Assembly: GCF_003259615.1 (NCBI RefSeq)
Contig: NZ_QLLR01000002.1
Coordinates: 310,001 to 374,000 of the forward strand
Reading direction: 5' to 3'
From: Pedobacter cryoconitis
GTDB taxonomy: Bacteria > Bacteroidota > Bacteroidia > Sphingobacteriales > Sphingobacteriaceae
DNA: 64,000 nt
The notes beneath the pieces are model-generated. The model was given only the letters and a program-made list of their open reading frames with translations. It had not been told where the DNA came from and made no database searches. Position numbers and translations under genes: made by a program. How positions within the stretch are numbered: position 1 is the first letter of the stretch; every line of letters starts with the position of its first letter. Shown one piece after another: positions 52,522-61,209 of this stretch.

Positions 52522-54126
52522 TTGAAACGGTTTACGGAATTGATACAGCAGCTGGAAACCAGCAATAAGACTAACGACAAAATCGCGGCCCTGGTAAGCT
52601 ATTTCAGTACGGCTGATGAAAAGGACAAGCCTTATGTAATTGCGATGTTCACTGGCAAAAAGCCACGCAGACCGGTTACTACCGCATTGATCCGGGAATG
52701 GGCCATTGAACTGAGCGACATTCCGGCCTGGCTATTTGCAGAAAGTTACCATAGTGTTGGCGATTTAAGTGAAACCATTGCTTTGGTACTTCCGCCTGCT
52801 AAACATGTTACAGACCGCAAACTGCATGAATGGATTACAGATCTTGCTTTAATCAGCAACAAGGATGATGCTGCCAAAAAGGAGTTTATTCTGCAGTCGT
52901 GGGATAGCCTGGATACCCGGGAGCGTTTTATCTTTAATAAATTAATTTCCGGAAATTTCAGAATCGGGGTATCTAATAAGATGCTCGTAAATGCGTTAGC
53001 TAAACAAAGTGATACTGACAGTAATAAAATTATGCACAGTATTATGGGCAAATGGACTCCTGCAGAAATCACTTACCAGGAGTTGATTAATGGTGCCCAT
53101 GTGAATACTGATAATTCATGGCCATATCCTTTTTGCCTGGCTTATGCGCTGGATAGCACACCAGAAAATCTGGGTGAAACTATGGCATGGCAAGCAGAGT
53201 GGAAATGGGACGGTATCCGTGGTCAGATCGTGAAGCGAAATGGCGAACTATTCATCTGGTCCAGAGGGGAAGAACTGGTGACGGATCAGTTCCCTGAATT
53301 ACATTTCCTGAAGGATGACCTGCCAGATGGAACAGTAATAGATGGAGAAATTCTTTCGGTTAAAGATGGAAGTGTACAAGCTTTCAGTATCCTGCAGCAA
53401 CGGCTAAACAGGAAAACTATTCATAAGTCACAGTTAAAGGATGCCCCAATAGGCTTTTACTGTTACGATGTTCTGGAATTTCAAGGTCAGGACATCAGAA
53501 CCTCTCCTTTGTCGGCAAGAAGAAAAATTCTGGTGGATATTATTACGGCACTTCAAATCAAAGATGTGGCAATCCTCTCCCCTGTTATTGATTTCAATGA
53601 TTGGGAGCAATTGGCGGAAATCAGAAAAGAGTCAAGGGCGAATAACAGTGAAGGCATTATGCTGAAAAAACTGGATTCTCTTTACCATAGCGGCCGTAAA
53701 CGTGGCGATTGGTGGAAATGGAAGATTAACCCGTATACTGTTGATACCGTCATGATTTATGCGCAGAAAGGAAGTGGCCGCCGGGCAAACCACTTTACGG
53801 ATTACACCTTTGCTGTTAGGGATGGGGAGCAGTTAATTACAATTGCCAAAGCTTATTCGGGTTTAACAGATATAGAGATTAAAGAGGTGGATAGTTTTGT
53901 CAGAAAAAATGCGATAGAGAAGTTTGGCCCTGTAAGGACAGTAAAGCCTGAACTGGTATTTGAAATTGCATTTGAAGGAATTGCTGAGAGTAAAAGACAT
54001 AAAGCTGGCCTGGCTTTACGCTTCCCGCGTATCGCCCGCTGGCGGAAAGACAAAAATGCTTCAGAAATTAATACGCTGGACGATTTAAGACAGTTGTTAG
54101 CTTCAACGTTATCAAACGAATTATGA
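52522..54126 (+). CDS. ATP-dependent DNA ligase of the repair cassette
   Basis: 534 residues. Seals DNA nicks using ATP. N-terminal helical DNA-binding domain, then the adenylation domain with motif I EWKWDGIRG and nucleophile K228, further motifs EGIMLKK and WWKWK, and a C-terminal OB domain. The start is TTG at 52522, one base after the exonuclease stop; no ATG is available near the expected N-terminus. The TTG start and tight spacing suggest translational coupling. Its stop overlaps the helicase start. Confidence 0.96.
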   Translation: MKRFTELIQQLETSNKTNDKIAALVSYFSTADEKDKPYVIAMFTGKKPRRPVTTALIREWAIELSDIPAWLFAESYHSVGDLSETIALVLPPAKHVTDRKLHEWITDLALISNKDDAAKKEFILQSWDSLDTRERFIFNKLISGNFRIGVSNKMLVNALAKQSDTDSNKIMHSIMGKWTPAEITYQELINGAHVNTDNSWPYPFCLAYALDSTPENLGETMAWQAEWKWDGIRGQIVKRNGELFIWSRGEELVTDQFPELHFLKDDLPDGTVIDGEILSVKDGSVQAFSILQQRLNRKTIHKSQLKDAPIGFYCYDVLEFQGQDIRTSPLSARRKILVDIITALQIKDVAILSPVIDFNDWEQLAEIRKESRANNSEGIMLKKLDSLYHSGRKRGDWWKWKINPYTVDTVMIYAQKGSGRRANHFTDYTFAVRDGEQLITIAKAYSGLTDIEIKEVDSFVRKNAIEKFGPVRTVKPELVFEIAFEGIAESKRHKAGLALRFPRIARWRKDKNASEINTLDDLRQLLASTLSNEL

Positions 54127-56696
54127 TACTGGAAAAGAGTACAGGTTATAAAAAAGTAATCAAATGGTTAAAGAGCAATAAAAAAAAGCCCTTTAAGTTC
54201 CAGACTGATGCCTGGCAATATTATGCGGAGGGTTATAGCGGATTAGTAAATGCACCAACAGGTTTTGGAAAGACATTTTCCCTGTTTCTGGCGGTCGTGA
54301 TTGATGAATTGAATACACAGTTACCTGTTAAAGCCAGCGCAGTAAAAAGGAGCGCGGTGCAAAATAGCGCAGTAAAAAGTAACCTGGTGCAAAGCAGCGC
54401 GGCAAAAAAAAGGAAAAAGAGTACGGGGCTTAAACTTATTTGGATTACCCCTTTACGCTCTTTAGCTAAGGATCTGGCCAGAGCCATGCGCGAAGTTTGC
54501 CTGGAACTGGAAATCGACTGGCAGGTAGGCGTGCGTAATGGCGATACCCCTCAAAATGAAAAACTGAAGCAGAAAAAGCAAATGCCGGAAGTTTTAATTA
54601 TCACTCCTGAAAGCATGCACCTTTTACTTGCACAGAAAAACAGTTTGAGTTACTTTGAAGATTTACAATGTATAGTTGCAGACGAATGGCATGAGCTATT
54701 GGGAAGTAAGCGCGGGGTGATGGCAGAACTCGCTATTTCCAGAATCAAAGGTCTGGTAAAAGAAAAACATCCTGAAAGGCTGCTGAGAGTCTGGGGAATT
54801 TCGGCAACTATCGGAAATATGGCGGAGGCGCTTGATGTACTGGTTCCTGATCAGGACGTTTTAAAAACTACAGTCGTTGCTGATATAGAAAAAAAGATAC
54901 AGATTAAATCTATCCTGCCTGACCATATTGATATGTTGCCCTGGGCGGGTCACCTGGGCCATAAACTGGCGCATAAATTATTGCCCATTATTGAAAAGAG
55001 CAAAACCACTTTAATCTTCTGCAATACCCGCGGACAAGCTGAACTCTGGTATCAGAATTTACTGAAGCTTGATGAAAACCTCGCAGGACAAATCGCTATT
55101 CATCATGGGTCAATAGATTATGAGTTGCGCAACTGGATTGAAGAAGCGATTCATACCGGAGTATTGAAAGCGGTAATCAGCACTTCTTCCCTCGATCTTG
55201 GTGTAGATTTTAAACCTGTAGATACCGTCGTTCAAATTGGTTCTCCTAAAGGGGTTGCCCGGTTTCTGCAGCGCGCCGGACGTAGCGGGCACTCCCCTTT
55301 TGAGACTTCGAAGATTTATTTTTTGCCTACTCATGCACTGGAACTGGTCGAAGCCGCAGCGATTAAAGAGGCAGCGAGGACACAGAATATTGAAAGCCGG
55401 CAACCTGTAGTGATGGCCTTCGATACGCTGATTCAATATATGGTCACGTTAGCTGTTGGTGATGGATTTGATGATCAGAAATTATATAATGAGGTCAAAA
55501 ACACATTTGCCTTCAGAGAGCTGGAACTTGCAGAGTGGAATTGGATGATGCAGTTCATTACTACAGGAGGTGATAGTTTAACGGCTTATACCGAGTTCAG
55601 CAAAGTAGAAAAAGAGGACGGTTTATGGAAAGTTAAGAGCAGACAGGTGGCTATGCGCCATCGTTTGCATATCGGGACAATTGTCAGCGATGCGATGATT
55701 AAAGTCAAATATCTGACGGGCGGTTATGTGGGTATGCTTGAAGAGTCATTTATGGCTAAAATGAAACCTGGTAATAGTTTCACCTTAGCGGGCAGGGTGC
55801 TCGAATTTGTGATGGTCAAGGAAATGACTGTCTTGGTACGTAAAAGTAAACTCAAAAGTGCAATTACACCGAGCTGGATGGGTGGGAGAATGTCTTTAAC
55901 AGCCAACCTTGGTGCAATTTTGAGGAAAAAGTATAATGAAACATTGGATAAAACCCACGAGGATGAAGAGCTTGATATTATTCTTCCGCTATTTGAAAGA
56001 CAGGCAAAGGTTTCGCATGTCCCTAAAGATGATGAGTTCCTGATCGAATTGATTAAAACAAGGGATGGCTACCATTTTTTTGCTTACCCTTTTGAAGGCA
56101 GGCAAGTGCATGAGATCATGGCAGCCCTGATTGCTTATCGGTTGGGTAAAGTAAAACCAATAAGTTTTTCCATTGCGATGAACGACTACGGTTTTGAGCT
56201 GCTCAGTGAACAACCTATTCCTTTGGATGAAGAAAATATTAAAGTACTCTTTAGTCCCGCTAATTTGGGGGAAGATATTGTAGCAAGTATTAATGCGACC
56301 GAAATGGCAAGACGGAAGTTCAGAGATATTGCCTGCATTTCAGGCTTAGTCTTTCAGGGTTATCCGGGTAAGTATGTTGCGAACAAACATTTGCAATCTT
56401 CTTCCTCTTTATTTTTCAATGTCTTTAGTGATTATGATAAACATAACTTATTATTGCGTCAGGCTTATGATGAAGCATTTTATCAGCAAATTGAAGAACC
56501 GAGGCTTGCCGCAGCATTACATAGAATACAGGCTAGTAAAGTAATCATTGTCAAAGCTGAAAGTTATACGCCTTTATGTTTCCCGATCAAAGTGGATAGC
56601 CTGAGGGAAAATATGAGTACGGAAGAATTGGGAGAACGGATAGCAAGAATGACTGCTGAGGCAGATAAAAAGCAGACCACACGCAGTAAAAAATGA
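54123..56696 (+). CDS. Ligase-associated DEXH-box helicase (Lhr-core)
   Basis: 857 residues. 3'-5' DNA helicase of the Lhr family. Motif I PTGFGKT at 45-51, motif II DEWH at 187-190, motif VI FLQRAGRSGHSP, then winged-helix and DUF4921-like Lhr core domains. Overlaps the ligase stop (ATGA) and the following phosphoesterase start. Residues 67-96 contain a five-residue repeat inserted between motifs I and Ia, which is not part of the family core. Other parts are full length. Confidence 0.94.
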   Translation: MILEKSTGYKKVIKWLKSNKKKPFKFQTDAWQYYAEGYSGLVNAPTGFGKTFSLFLAVVIDELNTQLPVKASAVKRSAVQNSAVKSNLVQSSAAKKRKKSTGLKLIWITPLRSLAKDLARAMREVCLELEIDWQVGVRNGDTPQNEKLKQKKQMPEVLIITPESMHLLLAQKNSLSYFEDLQCIVADEWHELLGSKRGVMAELAISRIKGLVKEKHPERLLRVWGISATIGNMAEALDVLVPDQDVLKTTVVADIEKKIQIKSILPDHIDMLPWAGHLGHKLAHKLLPIIEKSKTTLIFCNTRGQAELWYQNLLKLDENLAGQIAIHHGSIDYELRNWIEEAIHTGVLKAVISTSSLDLGVDFKPVDTVVQIGSPKGVARFLQRAGRSGHSPFETSKIYFLPTHALELVEAAAIKEAARTQNIESRQPVVMAFDTLIQYMVTLAVGDGFDDQKLYNEVKNTFAFRELELAEWNWMMQFITTGGDSLTAYTEFSKVEKEDGLWKVKSRQVAMRHRLHIGTIVSDAMIKVKYLTGGYVGMLEESFMAKMKPGNSFTLAGRVLEFVMVKEMTVLVRKSKLKSAITPSWMGGRMSLTANLGAILRKKYNETLDKTHEDEELDIILPLFERQAKVSHVPKDDEFLIELIKTRDGYHFFAYPFEGRQVHEIMAALIAYRLGKVKPISFSIAMNDYGFELLSEQPIPLDEENIKVLFSPANLGEDIVASINATEMARRKFRDIACISGLVFQGYPGKYVANKHLQSSSSLFFNVFSDYDKHNLLLRQAYDEAFYQQIEEPRLAAALHRIQASKVIIVKAESYTPLCFPIKVDSLRENMSTEELGERIARMTAEADKKQTTRSKK
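54321..54410 (+). repeat. Six 15-bp in-frame tandem repeats in the helicase gene
   Basis: Six consecutive 15-mers, residues LPVKA, SAVKR, SAVQN, SAVKS, NLVQS, SAAKK. DNA copies such as AGCGCAGTAAAAAGG are clearly related. The block lies between helicase motifs I and Ia and is low in complexity, suggesting slipped-strand expansion that keeps frame. Confidence 0.88.
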
Positions 56697-57340
56697 TCAT
56701 TACTATTAAAGGAGAAGAGCTGGTACTAAGTCAGCAAAGAGCAATTTACTGGACGAGCAAAAAGATGCTGATTATCAGTGACCTGCATCTGGGTAAAGGT
56801 GCTCATTTCAGAAAAGCAGGTATTCAGATACCTGTCACACTCAATACGGCAGACCTGAATAAGTTAACGGAATTAATCAATGAGTTTTCACCTGATAGTT
56901 TACTGATTACAGGTGATATGTTTCATCATCAAATGAATAGTGAAGCGGAGCTTTTCCGGCAATGGAGATTACAGTATCCGGGGTTGAAGATTATCCTGAT
57001 CAAAGGGAACCATGATCGGTTAAAGCCTGGAGATTATTTAGGTTTAGGAATTGAAACCTATCAAAAAGAACTTTTATATGCACCGTTCAGGTTTATACAC
57101 GATCAGCCGGAAATTAGTGATGAATACTATAATATCACTGGACATATTCATCCGGGGGTAACGATCTACGGAAAAGCACGTCAGCTGATGAGATTACCTT
57201 GTTTTTATTTCGGTAAAAACTGCGCAATTCTGCCTGCTTTCAGTGTCTTTACAGGTTTAAGTAAAGTTAAGGCTGAAAAGGGTGATTTATTTTATGCGAT
57301 TACACCAGAAAGGGTAATCCTGATTGATCAGGTAAAGTAA
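56693..57340 (+). CDS. pdeM: Ligase-associated endonuclease PdeM (metallophosphoesterase)
   Basis: 215 residues. Calcineurin-like phosphoesterase fold with metal motifs SDLHLGKGAHFR (D30, H32), GDMFHH, KGNHD and GHIHPGV. Last gene of the exonuclease-ligase-helicase-PdeM unit, overlapping the helicase by four bases. In relatives it acts on nucleic acids in DNA repair. The order of genes matches other Bacteroidota and Pseudomonadota cassettes. Confidence 0.95.
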   Translation: MIITIKGEELVLSQQRAIYWTSKKMLIISDLHLGKGAHFRKAGIQIPVTLNTADLNKLTELINEFSPDSLLITGDMFHHQMNSEAELFRQWRLQYPGLKIILIKGNHDRLKPGDYLGLGIETYQKELLYAPFRFIHDQPEISDEYYNITGHIHPGVTIYGKARQLMRLPCFYFGKNCAILPAFSVFTGLSKVKAEKGDLFYAITPERVILIDQVK

Positions 57341-57361
57341 CGTTGGTCTGATTACGTAAAA

Positions 57362-57409
57362 TCAGGCTGGTTTAATCAGAGGATCTCCCCTATGATTAAA
57401 CCAGCCTGA
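57362..57409. terminator. Hairpin between pdeM and the Nudix gene
   Basis: Perfect 17-bp arms (57362-57378 and 57393-57409) starting TCAGGCTGG, 14-base loop. Likely bidirectional terminator; no long T run on either side. Confidence 0.7.
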
Positions 57410-57419
57410 ATATTATAAC

Positions 57420-57869
57420 CTAATCCGCAGATTCAGCGATCAGTGAAAGCAGCATATTAACTACCGTTTTATCAGTTTTAAAAGTTACATCACTTTCTTT
57501 CAGTTCATTCAAATCAATCCAGCGGAAAGATTGTAAAGTTTCAGGATCAAAATCAAGGGCTTCTGTTTTGAATTTCATCGTTAAGGCATTTACTTCCCTA
57601 ACCAGGTAATAAATACTAATGATCTGACTATCGTTGAAAGATGATTTTTCGTAAAAATCTGTCGTGTAGAAATGACTTAAGACTTCTATCTCAGCATTAC
57701 ATTCTTCCATAAATTCACGTTTTAGTGCATCAATAAGGCCTTCACCATATTCTAATCCACCACCTGGAAACTTGCTGAAGCTTCGTCCTCCTGATTGTTC
57801 GTCGCTCAACAATAGCTGATTATCTGCATTGATTAAAAGACCGTAAACTCTTACATTAAAATAACTCAT
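57420..57869 (-). CDS. Nudix hydrolase
   Basis: 149 residues. Hydrolyses a nucleoside diphosphate linked to another group. Nudix box GGGLEYGEGLIDALKREF followed by MEEC, with the REFMEE metal ligands intact. Single domain; the substrate is not visible. Convergent with the repair operon. Confidence 0.92.
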   Translation of the reverse strand: MSYFNVRVYGLLINADNQLLLSDEQSGGRSFSKFPGGGLEYGEGLIDALKREFMEECNAEIEVLSHFYTTDFYEKSSFNDSQIISIYYLVREVNALTMKFKTEALDFDPETLQSFRWIDLNELKESDVTFKTDKTVVNMLLSLIAESAD

Positions 57870-58115
57870 GGTTGAAATGTTTGTTTTGCTGATATATATA
57901 TATAGCTACCTGAATCTAAATAAACACGAGGTTTTCATGGCGCAAATCTTTCCTGCAGGCAGCTAATAAGGGGACAAATATAAACAAACATATCACCCAT
58001 GCTATGATAAAAGCATTTTTAAGTGAGTTCACAATGATGTGTTCAAACACGAGAAGAGATTAAACTTTAATATTAAATAATATATCAATTATATTAATTT
58101 ATTTAATATTAGTTT

Positions 58116-58123
58116 TATTTTTG
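58116..58123 (+). promoter_or_regulatory. -7 promoter element of the DUF4468-like gene
   Basis: TATTTTTG, exact TAnnTTTG, 26 bases before the start. The upstream gap (57870-58115) is very AT-rich with a short (TA)n run around 57891-57904 and no ORF. Confidence 0.45.
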
Positions 58124-58148
58124 ATCACTGATTTATTGAAACTATATT

Positions 58149-58751
58149 ATGAAAAGACTATTATTTCTTATTTTTTTGTTCCCATTTATCTTACGCGCAC
58201 AAACTGACACAGTAAATACCTTCGTATTCCCTGGAATTCAGGATAGTATACCCGGAACCTCTTTAATTTTAAAGAACAACATCCTGCTTTTTCAAAAAGT
58301 TTACTCTTCAGCGTTAAACAAAGAAGAACTTGCCAGCGCATTAAGATCTTTTCTGCCAACAGTGAATAGTTTTGAACTATCCGATGTTACGAATCAGACG
58401 ACTTATCAGTTGAAAGGAAAAATCTCAAACTACTTTGTAAATTTCTTGAAGTATGGAGACGGATACCGTGGAGTAGCATACCTGATATATTTTCCTTTGA
58501 ACGCAGATGTATTGATCCAGATTAAAGACAAAAAGTATAGAGTAACTATATCAAATCTAATAGTCCAGCAATATTATGAGAGTAGTATTATCAACAAAGA
58601 CAATGCAGCGCTTGAATCATTTCTCACTAAGGATGACCGTTCTAAAATTCAAAAAAGCAATAAATTAATGAAGACGGCCCAATATATCAATTATGAGCTG
58701 ACTACTTCATTCGACCTGAACTCAACCGCTAAAGTCACCGATGACTTTTAA
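58149..58751 (+). CDS. Exported DUF4468-like protein of unknown function
   Basis: 200 residues. Signal peptide (to about 17, ending LRAQ). The central block LFQKVYSSALNKEELASALR, with IQIKDKKYRVTISN later, resembles DUF4468 proteins with a TBP-like fold, but similarity is only moderate. Probably periplasmic. No partner visible. Confidence 0.65.
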   Translation: MKRLLFLIFLFPFILRAQTDTVNTFVFPGIQDSIPGTSLILKNNILLFQKVYSSALNKEELASALRSFLPTVNSFELSDVTNQTTYQLKGKISNYFVNFLKYGDGYRGVAYLIYFPLNADVLIQIKDKKYRVTISNLIVQQYYESSIINKDNAALESFLTKDDRSKIQKSNKLMKTAQYINYELTTSFDLNSTAKVTDDF

Positions 58752-58799
58752 GCATTTTAATATGGAATACCCTACTGGCTAAAATGCTTTTTATTTTTT
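58750..58799 (+). terminator. Rho-independent terminator
   Basis: AAGCATTTTA (58750-58759) pairs with TAAAATGCTT (58780-58789), then TTTATTTTTT. The right arm lies inside the last codons of the convergent CDF gene. Confidence 0.75.
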
Positions 58800-59749
58800 G
58801 TAGTATTCTCTAAATTCCAGCCAATCTCTCCCGTAAAGGTTTCCTGTCTTACCTGACAATCTTTTAATTTGCAATAATTACAGCACTCTGGTAAACAGGG
58901 ATCGGCATGTATAAATAGCTCTGTACTCCTATCAGCATTTCCGTTGATTAAATGATCAATTGATGAAATTTCAGTATGTACCTGGTTCAAATCATAATAA
59001 TAAGGAAGTGTTAAGTGACAATCAATATGAAGGTCAGAACCGTACTGCTGTGCTCTTAAATTATGAACATCAATCCAGGAATTATGCCTGTTATCCTGCA
59101 AAATCTTCACAATAGTTTCAACCAGTTCCACGTTACTTTCATCCATTAAACCGCCTACAGATTTTCTGGTTAGCTTATATCCGCTATATACAATATAGAA
59201 ACCCAGGAGAATAGAAATTACACTATCCAACCAGTAAATCTCCGTGACTTTGATCAAAAGGATACCCACTACCAAACCACCACTGGTAACCGCATCTGTC
59301 AGTAAATGTTTACCATCTGCTTCCAAAGTCAGTGAGCGGTGCTTTTTACCTGTATTGATTAAATAATAACCAACCAGCAGATTAATCACTCCGGTAATTC
59401 CAATAATGATAGCACCATCCAGCAGCTGATGAATTTCTCTTGGAACTACAAGGTCATAGCTGGATTTAAAAATGATAATCAGTCCGGCAACAGCAATCAG
59501 TACGCCTTCTACAAAGGCAGAGAAAAACTCCACTTTACCGTGGCCATAAGGATGATTTTCATCTTTAGGCAGGGTGGCCAGGTAGATACTGTAAAAAGCA
59601 AAACTACTCGCCAATACATTGACAATACTTTCGGCGGCATCTGTTAAAATTGCATTGGAATGTGTAATGAAGTATGCCCCGAATTTGGCCAGCATCAGCA
59701 CAACGCTAATGCAGAGTGAAACGAGTATTGCTTTCTTTTTAGGCTGCAA
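58772..59749 (-). CDS. Cation diffusion facilitator with Cys-rich tail
   Basis: 325 residues. Six-helix metal/proton antiporter plus a cytosolic C-terminal domain. The transport site reads E40xxxN44 in TM2 (ESIVN) and H147xxxD151 in TM5 (HLLTD), instead of DxxxD or HxxxD in FieF/CzcD. The C-terminal tail has a Cys cluster C284, C288, C289, C292 and C297 (CLPECCNYCKLKDC), likely metal-binding. Metal choice cannot be assigned. Confidence 0.92.
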   Translation of the reverse strand: MQPKKKAILVSLCISVVLMLAKFGAYFITHSNAILTDAAESIVNVLASSFAFYSIYLATLPKDENHPYGHGKVEFFSAFVEGVLIAVAGLIIIFKSSYDLVVPREIHQLLDGAIIIGITGVINLLVGYYLINTGKKHRSLTLEADGKHLLTDAVTSGGLVVGILLIKVTEIYWLDSVISILLGFYIVYSGYKLTRKSVGGLMDESNVELVETIVKILQDNRHNSWIDVHNLRAQQYGSDLHIDCHLTLPYYYDLNQVHTEISSIDHLINGNADRSTELFIHADPCLPECCNYCKLKDCQVRQETFTGEIGWNLENTTKNKKHFSQ

Positions 59750-59766
59750 AGGATTGATTTTAGCCC

Positions 59767-59774
59767 CAAAAATA
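59767..59774 (-). promoter_or_regulatory. -7 promoter element of the CDF gene
   Basis: Minus strand TATTTTTG, exact TAnnTTTG, 18 bases from the CDF start. TTTG lies 12 bases further upstream on the same strand. Confidence 0.45.
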
Positions 59775-59899
59775 CAATTTCATAAGCAAAGAAGGTTATG
59801 TTCATTATTAAATCGATAATAAGACACCCCCTAAAATAAAAAATCAATAATTTGTATATTATAAGTTACTTTTTTTAGTGCCAAATTGCTACAGGTTTT

Positions 59900-59907
59900 T
59901 ATATTTG
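59900..59907 (+). promoter_or_regulatory. -7 promoter element of the aminotransferase gene
   Basis: TATATTTG, exact TAnnTTTG, 19 bases before ATG 59926; it lies inside the longer reading from 59878, which argues against that start. Confidence 0.5.
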
Positions 59908-59925
59908 CTTTCTTATAAGCGAATC

Positions 59926-61119
59926 ATGACATTTTTATCGAAAAGAATCAATAACCTATCAGAATCACAGACCATTAAAATGGCAAAGCTGGGGAGAGAG
60001 CTCACCGCTAAAGGAATTGATGTAATTAATTTAAGCTTTGGAGAGCCTGACTTTTTTACACCAGAACATGTTAAGGAGGCCGCTAAAAAGGCGATCGATG
60101 AGAACTATTCTTATTATACTCCTGTATCAGGTTATCCTGAGCTGCGGAAGGCAATTGTTGAAAAGCTGAAGAATGAAAATGGATTAACTTATACTTTTGA
60201 TCAGATTGTAGTATCAACAGGTGCAAAACAATCATTGGCCAATGCAGTGCTGTGTTTAGTGAACCCTGGAGAAGAAGTAATCGTACCTACTCCTTACTGG
60301 GTTTCGTACTCTGAAATGATTAAACTGGCAGAAGGTGAAACTGTTTTCATCAATGCAACAGTAGAGAATGAATTCAAAATCACTGCTGAGCAACTTGAAG
60401 CTGCTATTACTCCAAAATCAAAGCTTTTCATGTTTTCTTCACCATGTAATCCAACAGGATCGGTTTACAGCCATGAAGAATTAGCCAGCCTTGCAGCTGT
60501 GTTTGAAAAACACCCGAATATTTATATCATATCTGATGAGATTTACGAACATATCAACTTTGTAGATAAACACGCTTCGATTGCTTCTTTTGATTCAATC
60601 AAAGACCGCGTTATCATTATCAATGGTTTCTCAAAAGCCTATGCAATGACAGGATGGAGAGTAGGTTATATGGCTTCCAACACGGAGATCGCAAATGCTT
60701 GTGATAAATTACAAGGTCAGATTACTTCAGGAACTTCATCGATTTCACAACGCGCAGCCCTTGCAGCTTACCAAAGCAGCCTGGACAGTGTAGTTGAAAT
60801 GAAAAATGAATTCAGAAAACGCAGAGACTTAGTTTATGGTTTACTGAAAGAAGTTCCGGGCATTAAGGTGAATCTTCCTGATGGAGCTTTCTATTTCTTC
60901 CCTGAAGTGAAAGAATACTTCGGAAAAAGCATCAACGGTAAAGTAATCACGAATGCTGAAGACTTATGTCTGTATTTATTAAACGAGGCACATGTATCAA
61001 CTGTTACAGGTGAGGCTTTCGGTAATGAAGACTGTATCCGTATTTCTTATGCAGCAGCAGAAGAGCAATTGGTGAAAGCAGTATCAAGAATCAAAGAAGC
61101 ACTATCTAAATTGAGCTAA
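59926..61119 (+). CDS. PLP-dependent class I aminotransferase (aspartate aminotransferase-like)
   Basis: 397 residues. Moves an amino group between amino acids and 2-oxo acids. PLP Lys K237 in NGFSKAYAMTGWR, R245, N175 in SPCNPTG, D204 and Y207 (SDEIYEH) form the cofactor site. The opening NLSFGEPDF is typical of AspC subgroup Ib. Start 59926 chosen from the promoter position. Ended by a long hairpin. Confidence 0.95.
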   Translation: MTFLSKRINNLSESQTIKMAKLGRELTAKGIDVINLSFGEPDFFTPEHVKEAAKKAIDENYSYYTPVSGYPELRKAIVEKLKNENGLTYTFDQIVVSTGAKQSLANAVLCLVNPGEEVIVPTPYWVSYSEMIKLAEGETVFINATVENEFKITAEQLEAAITPKSKLFMFSSPCNPTGSVYSHEELASLAAVFEKHPNIYIISDEIYEHINFVDKHASIASFDSIKDRVIIINGFSKAYAMTGWRVGYMASNTEIANACDKLQGQITSGTSSISQRAALAAYQSSLDSVVEMKNEFRKRRDLVYGLLKEVPGIKVNLPDGAFYFFPEVKEYFGKSINGKVITNAEDLCLYLLNEAHVSTVTGEAFGNEDCIRISYAAAEEQLVKAVSRIKEALSKLS

Positions 61120-61157
61120 TTATATCAATTAGAAATTATAAGCTTTATTTTAAAGTT

Positions 61158-61204
61158 ATCTCAAAAGCCAGTGATTATATAAATCATTGGCTTTTGAGAT
61201 TTCA
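61158..61204. terminator. Bidirectional rho-independent terminator
   Basis: Nineteen-bp arms (61158-61176 and 61182-61200), one G-T wobble, core CTCAAAAGCC, loop of five, T run on each side; between the convergent aminotransferase and nuclease genes. Confidence 0.88.
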
Positions 61205-61209
61205 GGGAA

